From a bacterium (lineage in GTDB: Bacteria > Spirochaetota > UBA4802 > UBA5550): a DNA stretch of 41,612 nt. The translations under genes and the position numbers were made by a program. This document shows positions 34,898 through 41,612 of this stretch, one piece after another. Location of the stretch: positions 1 to 41,612 of the forward strand of contig JAAENB010001234.1 of the NCBI GenBank assembly GCA_024224995.1, given 5' to 3'. Position 1 is the stretch's first letter; each line of letters begins with the position of its first letter. Under the pieces are notes generated by a model. That model searched no databases, was not told the DNA's origin, and saw nothing but the letters and a program-made list of their open reading frames with translations.

Positions 34898-36852
34898 TGA
34901 TCACTGCTGTTCCATAATTTGTTTTCTTTAATCGAATGGATAATTCCTTCCGGTTTTGAAGCAAAACCTATGGACTTGATATCATCCTTTAAATTAAAGT
35001 CTTTCAAAGAAGAGAGAGATAAAAAGAAATAATTACTGAGTCCATTTAATTTTGACAGATCAATAAAAATAGAATTTTTTGAAAAATATGCCCTGGAAAT
35101 TTGTTCATGATTAAGAGATAAAACAATATTGTCCGTGATTTTCGACGATTTAAAATTTATCCTTAAAAATTTTGGATTTTCACGATGGAAAAGAATTGCT
35201 TCTATTGTTCTCTTTTTGCCAATATTTTTAGTATCGAAAAAGACCTGGTCGGTTTGATAGATATTGATCCCCTTTTCAAAATCAATCGTATTATGGTAAT
35301 CCAGTAATTCCCTTTTTGAGCTGGAATAATAAAAGAATGCAGCTCTTTTATTATCAACAGGGATCTCTCTTGACCGGTTTATATGCCCGTAAAATGATAT
35401 TGGACCTTTAAAAATAATTCTGTTATCCCTGGTCGATACAATGATATCACCTGAATTGATATGCTTTTTAAAACCTAACCACTGCAATAGAGCCCCATCG
35501 AAATCACTTATGCTGTAATACCCAAGACCAAGCGGTTTAAATAAATTTTTTACAATAACCGCGTCAACGCTATCAATATCAACATTATTCTTAATATGTT
35601 TTTTTACATTCATGAGTGGGGGTATTTTTTTTGATGACTCATGAGCATAATCATTGTGATAATTAATTGATGTTACAATAACAAACGGGAATACAATTAC
35701 GAGCATTACCTTTTTAACATTTTCTTGAAACCTGGCTGGAAATATATTTTGAAAATAAAGCAAAAGACTAATAAAAGCAACGGTAAACCCGGCAGTCATA
35801 AGGTATAAATGATGATTCATTAAACTACTTAACCGGGATCCCCATTTCGAAAGAGTAAACAGCATAACCGAAGAAAAGTACCAAACGAAACCAAAAAGAA
35901 ATATATAAATAAAATGCTTCCTGTCAAATTTCGGAATACCCGGTTTTCCATAATGTTCAAATTTGAACAGATATATAAAAATTGAAAAATAATACAAAAT
36001 CACCGAAGAGATGAGCACAACAGGCTGCCTTAAAGGTTTAAAATTATTAAAGAAACCAAAAAAATGAGATTTAATATAATAACCAAATCGAATTAATATG
36101 TCCCAACTTAAAACAATAGTAGTCCCTGCATATCCGGAATGTCTACGGGCAAAGAAAATATAAAAAAGCAATAAAAAAACAGCATATGGCATAAGAATTA
36201 AATATTCCCTATAATCCTGAAATATTGATTTTGATTTATATATCTTATTAAACATAATAAAAGTAAAAATAATTATTAATAATAACGGAAAAGCTGTTTC
36301 ATATGAAAAAATTAAAGCTAAATATGAGAGATAGGACAGGCCAAGTAATGCGTATTTCTTCCATGAAGTTGATTCCATCGCGAAGATTAAAAAAATCATA
36401 GATAAAATAATCAATAAGGTTACCAGCCCCGAACCGCCAATCATTACACTTGAGCACTCCATGAGCCGGGATTGACCGATAATTGAGAAGAACAAACTTA
36501 TTATAAAAGCAATAAAATCATCAACCTGGAATTTTCTAATTAGTAAGAACAATAATATTACAATAATTAGATGAAGACCAAAATTGTAAATAAATGATAA
36601 TTCCTCCGGAAATATATGAGTAAAAAAACTGAGCAGAGTCAAGCGAAAAGGTTGATATCTTGCCTGGCCTGTATCCAGCCAATCAGTCAATCCCATGGCG
36701 TTATCCCAAAAAGAACCGGCACCACCGGATGATAATGAAACATAATCATCCCACATATACCAGACATTTCCAAAATAATCTTTATAACATAAGATTGTGA
36801 AAACGACTAAAAGAAGTATTCCCGTTAATATTTTTATTCTATTCTTATTCAT
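34891..36852 (-). CDS. Polytopic membrane protein, GT-C glycosyltransferase-like
   Basis: 653 aa from the ATG at 36852, followed at once by a basic-then-hydrophobic start (MNKNRIKILTGILLLVVF). About ten or more hydrophobic segments fill residues 1-390. A WDDYVSLSSG motif comes after the first segment and RYQPFR after it, resembling the first-loop acidic motif of GT-C transferases that use lipid-linked sugars. The C-terminal 250 residues are soluble and mostly beta. No family is recognised with certainty. It is richer in A/T than its neighbours and lies among the duplicated collar genes, so recent acquisition is possible. Confidence 0.6.
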   Translation of the reverse strand: MNKNRIKILTGILLLVVFTILCYKDYFGNVWYMWDDYVSLSSGGAGSFWDNAMGLTDWLDTGQARYQPFRLTLLSFFTHIFPEELSFIYNFGLHLIIVILLFLLIRKFQVDDFIAFIISLFFSIIGQSRLMECSSVMIGGSGLVTLLIILSMIFLIFAMESTSWKKYALLGLSYLSYLALIFSYETAFPLLLIIIFTFIMFNKIYKSKSIFQDYREYLILMPYAVFLLLFYIFFARRHSGYAGTTIVLSWDILIRFGYYIKSHFFGFFNNFKPLRQPVVLISSVILYYFSIFIYLFKFEHYGKPGIPKFDRKHFIYIFLFGFVWYFSSVMLFTLSKWGSRLSSLMNHHLYLMTAGFTVAFISLLLYFQNIFPARFQENVKKVMLVIVFPFVIVTSINYHNDYAHESSKKIPPLMNVKKHIKNNVDIDSVDAVIVKNLFKPLGLGYYSISDFDGALLQWLGFKKHINSGDIIVSTRDNRIIFKGPISFYGHINRSREIPVDNKRAAFFYYSSSKRELLDYHNTIDFEKGINIYQTDQVFFDTKNIGKKRTIEAILFHRENPKFLRINFKSSKITDNIVLSLNHEQISRAYFSKNSIFIDLSKLNGLSNYFFLSLSSLKDFNLKDDIKSIGFASKPEGIIHSIKENKLWNSSDQK

Positions 36853-36949
36853 AGTTAAACACTCAACAAAACAGTAGTTGAGAAAAATAATTGCATATTC
36901 AAAATTAAAACCCACTACCGCAAATGCAAGCATTTATTTCCGGATATGT

Positions 36950-37133
36950 CGAGGGCCATACAATGATAGTTTCAGTTTTTCCGATCTTTACTCTAAAATG
37001 AAGACAATGCAAGAAAAAATAGCAGAAATGGACCTGACAATTACAACACAGACGCAAAAAATTATGGTACACCGAGATTGGCAACCAAAACTCGTCCGGT
37101 AAATATGTCAGTTGTGTGGATCATTCGGATAAA
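36950..37133 (+). pseudogene. Remnant of a tail-collar lipoprotein gene
   Basis: On the plus strand, one frame gives NDSFSFSDLYSKMKTMQEKI, matching the start of the coiled coil in the intact paralogues (FSFSDLYSRL). A second frame ends TKTRPVNMSVVWIIRIK and a stop, matching their C-terminus (ETRPVNMSVIWIMRVK). The middle, about 120 residues, is missing and the frame changes at the joint. It is opposite in orientation to the three intact copies. It is the main content of the 36853-37246 gap. Confidence 0.7.
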
Positions 37134-37174
37134 ATAATAATCCTCGACTATGCTCTAAAACTTACAGTTGCAGG

Positions 37175-37217
37175 CAAGTAAAAGGCGCGGCTGCGTAAGC
37201 GTAACCGCGCCTTTTAT
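37175..37217 (-). terminator. Terminator after tail-collar paralogue 2
   Basis: Stem AAAGGCGCGG (37181-37190) with CCGCGCCTTT (about 37205-37214) around a partly paired GCG-TAA-GC loop. A T-run follows on each strand, so it could work in both directions. Confidence 0.65.
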
Positions 37218-37246
37218 GAACAGTGATTCCCGTACAGGTTCCCTGC

Positions 37247-37975
37247 TTATTTAACCCGCATTATCCAGATTACCGACATATTCACCGGCCGGGTTTCGTT
37301 CCCTACACGGGGGTCATTTCCGCCATAAAGAGTTGGGCCGCCAAGATTGGCCTTCCCGGAGGCTGTTGTTCCGGTTACGAACACAGCTCGATAATACGCG
37401 TCATCAAGCTGGTGCGTGTTGGAATCACCTTCGTCTAAATATTGGTAATTATGCGCGTGCCCGCTATCGGTATGATTATGATTCTGCATCAGGTCATCCT
37501 GGAAAACTCCTGAGGTGCTGCTGCCTCGCAAAAATTGCCCTGAGCTGTTTAAATCCGGAATGGGCCGTCCAAACAGGATTGAATCCGTATCAGAGACGGT
37601 TCCTCCATTACATTCCACCCAGCCGTCGGGAACCGAAAGACTGCTGCCGTTTGTGTCTGTCTGGCTGCCGTGCCAGGAGATTATTGATCCAACGGGTGCG
37701 GCGATCTGCCTGAGAGCCGCGACCTCAGTTTGAAGAGTTACGATGAGATTCCCGTTTGATGAGTCACTAAGATTTAAACTCGAACGCAATGTTGCCAGTT
37801 CAGTTTCCACGGAACTGAGCCTGCTGTAGAGATCGGAAAAGCTAAAACCCGATTCACTGCCCGAGCCGTTTGAGTTATTAGAGTCATTCACCGTAAGTCC
37901 GGTTTCACACCCGGAAAAAGCCATAATCATCATTGCTAAAAGGCTAATAACGCCTGTATTTAAAATTTTTTTCAT
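37247..37975 (-). CDS. Lipoprotein with phage tail-collar-like domain, paralogue 2
   Basis: 242 aa from the ATG at 37975, which has GGAGGAG six bases upstream; longer frames upstream lack this. Lipobox AFSGCETG, then FSFSDLYSRLSSVETELATL (coiled coil), then the collar-like domain: APVGSIISWHGS, GWVECNGGTVSD, GQFLRGSS, DDLMQNHNHTDSGH, ending ETRPVNMSVIWIMRVK. More diverged from paralogues 1 and 3 than they are from each other, with His-rich segments of its own, and without the paired upstream sites. Probably surface or periplasmic. Confidence 0.82.
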   Translation of the reverse strand: MKKILNTGVISLLAMMIMAFSGCETGLTVNDSNNSNGSGSESGFSFSDLYSRLSSVETELATLRSSLNLSDSSNGNLIVTLQTEVAALRQIAAPVGSIISWHGSQTDTNGSSLSVPDGWVECNGGTVSDTDSILFGRPIPDLNSSGQFLRGSSTSGVFQDDLMQNHNHTDSGHAHNYQYLDEGDSNTHQLDDAYYRAVFVTGTTASGKANLGGPTLYGGNDPRVGNETRPVNMSVIWIMRVK

Positions 37976-38298
37976 AAAAAACTCCTCCATAGAATTTATT
38001 AATATATTATTAAGGCGCACGTAGACATACGCCAATATTGAACATTAACCGGGTATCAATTATGTATAAAGGAAACTGTGGGGCTGATACAAATCGATGA
38101 TTTAAAACTTACTATTTAATTTACTATTTTATTTCACCGGTGTCAAGAGGAGACATAAATAAACCGGCATTTTTTTAATTTTTTTTTCATTCGGGAAGGT
38201 CTACTGTGGAAAAAACGAAAGAGGGATAAGAAGCAAGAAGGGAAGAAGCAAGACAAGAAGACGGTTCTTCCTTTTACCTTGCTCCTTTCACCTGTATC

Positions 38299-38991
38299 TT
38301 ATTTTATTCTCATTACCCAGACTACGGACATATTGGTTGGACGGGTTTCCGATCCGGTTTGAGCTCCGGACGCTCCGTTCGAAGGTCTTGTTGTGTTATT
38401 CGAGCCATCTGCTTGCCACCCCCAGGATGTCATTCCGCCCAAGGAAGTAAAAACTTTTTGATCGTCTCGCTGCCAAACAGGAATATTATGCGTGTGATCC
38501 TGTACCTGGTCATCCTGTAAGGTACCGGAAGAGCTTGCTCCTCGTAAAAACCGCCCTTCTCCGTTCAGGTCCGGGAGTGTTTGTCCATTAAGAGTGCTGT
38601 CGGCGTCTGATATTACACTACCGTCACATTCGACAAAATTACTCGGCATAGCCGGAACACCGCTAAAGCTTTTATGCCATGCGATAACTGCTCCAACAGG
38701 CACTACTGATTCAACCGGTGCTTTTGCTGTTTTCAGTGCCGCTATCTCGGCCTTAAGAAGGGTTATTTCATCCAGTATACTGGTATCACCGGTAATAGCT
38801 GATAATTCAGCCCGAATGGCAGTGTTGTCCTGCTGCAGGTTCGCAATACTGCTATACATTTCGGAAAAACTAAAACCCGAATCTTCGCTTGATGAAGTTG
38901 AACTGCCATTGGAAATGCCGGCCTCACACCCTGAAAAGGCAAGAATTGCTGCTGATAAGATAAAGACTGTTGAGTTGAGTATTTTTTTCAT
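38299..38991 (-). CDS. Lipoprotein with phage tail-collar-like domain, paralogue 3
   Basis: 230 aa from the ATG at 38991 (AGGAG with seven-base spacing). Lipobox AFSGCEAG, Ser-rich stretch, coiled coil (MYSSIANLQQDNTAIRAELSA), then VPVGAVIAWHKSF, FVECDGSVIS, GRFLRGAS, DDQVQDHTHNIP and ETRPTNMSVVWVMRIK. Very similar to paralogue 1 across the whole gene and promoter; the coiled coil and the middle of the collar domain are the parts that differ. Confidence 0.82.
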   Translation of the reverse strand: MKKILNSTVFILSAAILAFSGCEAGISNGSSTSSSEDSGFSFSEMYSSIANLQQDNTAIRAELSAITGDTSILDEITLLKAEIAALKTAKAPVESVVPVGAVIAWHKSFSGVPAMPSNFVECDGSVISDADSTLNGQTLPDLNGEGRFLRGASSSGTLQDDQVQDHTHNIPVWQRDDQKVFTSLGGMTSWGWQADGSNNTTRPSNGASGAQTGSETRPTNMSVVWVMRIK

Positions 38992-39040
38992 GATTTTCTC
39001 CTGTTTATATAAAACCGCCCGGATGGGCTTATTACTATAT

Positions 39041-39105
39041 AATATACTAATTATTTTCACCTGGTCAAGTGTTTGGGAATGAACGCTAGCTGTGGGGGAA
39101 TGAAC
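39041..39105 (-). promoter_or_regulatory. Promoter with paired upstream sites, paralogue 3
   Basis: On the minus strand, GTTCATTCC at 39097-39105 and 39076-39084 (21 bp apart), 7 bp, -35 TTGACC (39063-39068), a 16-bp spacer, -10 TATATT (39041-39046). Confidence 0.7.
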
Positions 39106-39199
39106 AACAGTTTTTTTTTAAAAGTAAACAAAAATTAGAAAATTGAAGCTGAAAATTTGTATACTTTCTTAAGAAACTAGAATCAGTTGCCGGTTGACA

Positions 39200-39725
39200 G
39201 TTGACAGAGTTCCGGGAAGCAGTCTCTTTTATTCCCAATCCTCTTTCTAATCAGTTTCTTTTGTATTTTTTCCCCGCCGGGGCGGGGTCAGGTGCTCTTA
39301 AGAAACTAAGATTTTACACCGGGGCTTCCTTCTTCATAACGAGGAGCTGGAAGCCCCACGCTATGAGAAATACCCATCACCCTGGTGAATTTATTTACAA
39401 ACAGAGCCTGTTCTCCAGAGCCTGTTCTCGAAGATATTATCCGGGGTTTTGCTCGGCTGCCCTCTGGGGTGCGACCCCTGCGAGGGGTTAAAACCCCGGG
39501 CTGAAATTGGCTCATTTTAAAAAACTCTTGCGCCCCCTTCCCGGAATCTCCATAGCCCTGGCCTGAAACCAGCCAGTAAAGGCGTTGCACTGCAACGTCT
39601 CTCAGAACCAAACCCCTCGCAGGGGTCGCACACCTTGACCGGAGCATCTTCGCAAAGCAGACCCCGGTATCGACACAGTTTCTGACCTATTTTTTCCCGG
39701 CTTCGCCGGGTCAGGTGCTAAAATA
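39200..39725. repeat. Cluster of palindromic repeats in the 39.1-39.8 kb gap
   Basis: No gene is visible in 39160-39808. It holds a perfect 21-bp inverted repeat (39469-39489 with 39611-39631), whose arms are themselves hairpins (CCCCTGCGAGGGG). There is an inner pair CCGGGGTTTT (39441-39450) and AAAACCCCGG (39490-39499). Two hairpins, CCCCGCCGGGGCGGGG near 39272 and CCCGGCTTCGCCGGG near 39697, are each followed by GTCAGGTGCT. A direct repeat AGAGCCTGTTCTC lies near 39403-39432. The pattern fits degenerate REP/BIME-like sequences. Confidence 0.6.
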
Positions 39726-39808
39726 AATATCTCAAGATTGAAAAGAATTGACTATTCACTTCTCATCGTCTAATCTTTGCAAAAATTATGTACAGGAGCA
39801 ATCACCCT

Positions 39809-40618
39809 ATGAAAGCAACTTATAGAAATAAATTTTCAGCATTACTAATCACCCTCTTCATCATCACGATTTTCTCCACTCCCTCAGAGGCAGCGTCCCT
39901 GGGAAAGATCCGGAAAATTAACAGGGCTTCGGGCGAGATTATTGTAATATCATCGGGCGCGAAACGGATACGTATGGGGCAGAAGCTCTATCTCAAAGTC
40001 AACAATAAGATTGTTGTTCTGCGGGCAAGCTACCCTATGATGACGGTTGTGAAGTGCAGGCTTCTTCCGGGATATTACAAATACCTGGGACAAATAAAGA
40101 AAAATACTCCTATATATCGCTATAAAAAAGAAATAGAAACGGTCGTTAAAAAGACCTATTCCGAAGAAGCTAAAACCAGCGGTTCCGTGAATGAGCTTGC
40201 CATGCTCTGCGGCAAAAAATTTTCCGATCCCAGGATCGAAAGCTATATGGAGTCTCTTGGCGGAAAGCCGGAGATCAAGAAATTCGATAATTGTTATTAC
40301 TACTCATACAAACATAAAGGAATCTCTCTTCGTTTTGATGATGCCGATATTCTTACAACACTCTTTCTCTATTCCGAAGGAGCTGACGACTTCAAACAGT
40401 ACGCGAAAGCATTACCCGAAAACCTCACCTTTTCCGATTCCCGGGACAGTGTTGAAAAAAAGCTTGGTAAATTTAAAAAATCAGGTGGGAACGGGGCTAT
40501 CAATTTCTGGGTTTCCTACCCCGATTTTGGGATCAGTATTACGTATACATCAAAATCGACCAGCAGTATGACGCATAAAATCCGTCACATCGCGGTCAAA
40601 AGACCGGCATTACCGTAA
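39809..40618 (+). CDS. Secreted protein with SH3-like N-terminal domain, unknown role
   Basis: 269 aa from the ATG at 39809 (AGGAG ten bases upstream; an ATG at 39788 is in frame). The signal peptide ends near TPSEAAS. Residues 30-100 (GKIRKINRASGEIIVISSGAKRI, MGQKLYLK) look like an SH3-type barrel seen in secreted proteins. Residues 130-265 have the pattern MLCGKKFSDPRIESYMESLG, YYYSYKHKGISLRFDDADIL, LFLYSEGADDF and FSDSRDSVEKKLGK. I have seen this pattern in proteins of unknown function and do not assign one. It is convergent with the VanW-family gene. Confidence 0.65.
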   Translation: MKATYRNKFSALLITLFIITIFSTPSEAASLGKIRKINRASGEIIVISSGAKRIRMGQKLYLKVNNKIVVLRASYPMMTVVKCRLLPGYYKYLGQIKKNTPIYRYKKEIETVVKKTYSEEAKTSGSVNELAMLCGKKFSDPRIESYMESLGGKPEIKKFDNCYYYSYKHKGISLRFDDADILTTLFLYSEGADDFKQYAKALPENLTFSDSRDSVEKKLGKFKKSGGNGAINFWVSYPDFGISITYTSKSTSSMTHKIRHIAVKRPALP

Positions 40619-40632
40619 TAAAAAGCGAACGT

Positions 40633-40664
40633 TCCGGAACAAGGCCTATTTAAACTGTTCCGGG
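40633..40664. terminator. Hairpin between convergent genes
   Basis: CCGGAACA (40634-40641) pairs with TGTTCCGG (40656-40663). It overlaps the stop region of the VanW-family gene (40646). A T-run follows on the minus strand after about 10 nt. Moderate support as a shared terminator. Confidence 0.4.
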
Positions 40665-41455
40665 ACATATTTTACTTCCGCGTAGTTTTTAGTAAGCAGC
40701 TCCGTTTCTACGATGCGGCCGCCCATTTTAATATCCATTTTATTCCGCCAGATCTCGTTCTTGCGGAAATATTTCCCCTCTTCCCGCAAAAACTCATGAT
40801 CCTTTTCATATACATGATAGGAATATTTTTGTTTTTCATTGACCCGGATCTCTCCTTCCAGCAGGCGCTCCGTGAGCCGGAGATTTACCTGGAACGTAAA
40901 AGAAGTATTGTTGATAAACCGGTAGTCAAGGTAATTATAAAATACCGTAGCCCCGCTCCCAAAGGGCAGCACCCTGCCCTCATCCGGAAACGGATCAAAG
41001 CTGTGATGATGGCGTTCCGTTACGGTCAGGGGCGTATGAATTACCAGCCAGTGAATAAGGTTCGATACCTGGCATATTCCGCCGCCGATCCCGGGCCGGG
41101 CCTCTCCTCCGGAGAGTTCCATCCCTTCAAGATAACCTTTCCTCTTTGTAGGCAGCCCCACGAGCTTACAGAACGAAAAGGTCTCTCCCGGTTTTATAAG
41201 AATTCCGTCTATTTTGCCGATAGCAATTGCCAGGTTCGTGACCTTGTTATACTGTAGCCGCATATCGGATTCACCCAGTTTTTTAAGAAGCACTGACTGA
41301 TGTTTTCTCATTCGAAAAGAAAGCTTTTCTCCGGTAAAATCCTTTGTGTATGTTTTTTTATCAAAGAGCCACATAATGCTTCGCCGTATCCTTTTTTCCC
41401 ACACTGAGAGAAAATAAAATATTGGATGCCGCTGGCTTAATAATTTTTTTGTCAT
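40646..41455 (-). CDS. VanW-family protein
   Basis: 269 aa. The VanW core is clear: a long run from NKVTNLAIAIGKIDGILIKPGETFSF through GYLEGMELSGGEARPGIGGG, ICQVSNLIHWLVIHTPL, TERHHHSFDPFPDEG and VFYNYLDYRFIN. VanW proteins occur with vancomycin-resistance genes in some bacteria, but most, like this one, are elsewhere and of unknown biochemical role, likely linked to the cell wall. No signal peptide is evident. An internal ATG at 41374 is an alternative start. Confidence 0.88.
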   Translation of the reverse strand: MTKKLLSQRHPIFYFLSVWEKRIRRSIMWLFDKKTYTKDFTGEKLSFRMRKHQSVLLKKLGESDMRLQYNKVTNLAIAIGKIDGILIKPGETFSFCKLVGLPTKRKGYLEGMELSGGEARPGIGGGICQVSNLIHWLVIHTPLTVTERHHHSFDPFPDEGRVLPFGSGATVFYNYLDYRFINNTSFTFQVNLRLTERLLEGEIRVNEKQKYSYHVYEKDHEFLREEGKYFRKNEIWRNKMDIKMGGRIVETELLTKNYAEVKYVPEQFK

Positions 41456-41612
41456 TGTTGATTATTCATCGTCTCTCAAGAAACTCTTTTTGCTTCTACG
41501 CCAGATGCAGCCCGCAGTACTATTTAGTCTCTGATCTATATTTTTCCCGCTACACAGGGTCGATCGTGTCTTGATATACCGAAAAACGTCATTCGGAATG
41601 TAACCTATGGCC

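Larger units (their letters stand above)
38241..39159. repeat. Duplicated segment, copy 2
   Basis: Pairs with 33891-34858 (see that entry). The rest of the 37976-38298 gap is A/T-rich with purine-rich tracts (GAAGAAGCAAGAAGGG) and shows no gene. Confidence 0.75.

Noticed and set aside
41456..41612. Coding potential at the right edge
   Set aside because: No frame with a start signal or recognisable product was seen; it is probably the upstream region of the VanW-family gene.

Overview
The window most likely comes from a diderm bacterium, probably a spirochaete (Spirochaetota). This is inferred from the order proA-nadD-LytR_C protein-rsfS, a CheD homologue, several lipoproteins and outer-membrane barrels, and heavy use of TTG start codons. 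No rRNA or other phylogenetic marker is present, so the assignment is tentative.

Region 1 (1-18205, minus strand) is the core of a polyketide locus. One open frame of 5,611 codons starts at 16833 and runs off the left edge without a stop. I read it as a trans-AT type polyketide synthase with the order AMP-ligase-like domain, ACP, KS, DH, KR, four ACPs, KS, degenerate DH, KR, ACP, KS carrying an ACP-like insert that lacks the serine, two ACPs, and a thioester reductase. No acyltransferase lies inside it. A free-standing acyltransferase is encoded just upstream at 17183-18205. A terminator, a near-consensus promoter and a leader of about 270 nt separate the two genes. Upstream again are an ECF sigma factor and a membrane partner whose frames overlap by 4 bp; they may control the cluster.

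Region 2 (19.6-22.2 kb) holds a two-FN3 lipoprotein, a divergent CsgG-like barrel protein, a 54-bp near-perfect palindrome between them, and a small Cys-rich gene interrupted by an in-frame TGA. Region 3 (22.1-25.7 kb) is a compact minus-strand housekeeping block: enolase, FtsB/DivIC-like protein, DUF501 protein, YrdC-like protein, CheD.

Region 4 (26.0-30.3 kb, plus strand) encodes envelope proteins: a small barrel, an 825-aa protein with Ig-like repeats and an outer-membrane protein. Region 5 (30.3-33.7 kb, minus) is proA-nadD-LCP-rsfS, tightly overlapping, with three successive TTG starts.

Region 6 (33.9-39.7 kb) is a plastic accessory region. It has three lipoproteins with phage tail-collar-like C-termini and a remnant of a fourth, two of them inside a duplicated segment of about 0.9 kb that includes their promoters. 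It also has a GT-C-like membrane protein and a dense cluster of palindromic repeats. Region 7 (39.8-41.5 kb) has a secreted protein and a VanW-family protein.

Two structured elements of about 105 bp, at 19689-19792 and 29202-29308, share conserved loop sequences but have different, perfectly paired stems. They are the best candidate here for something undescribed.
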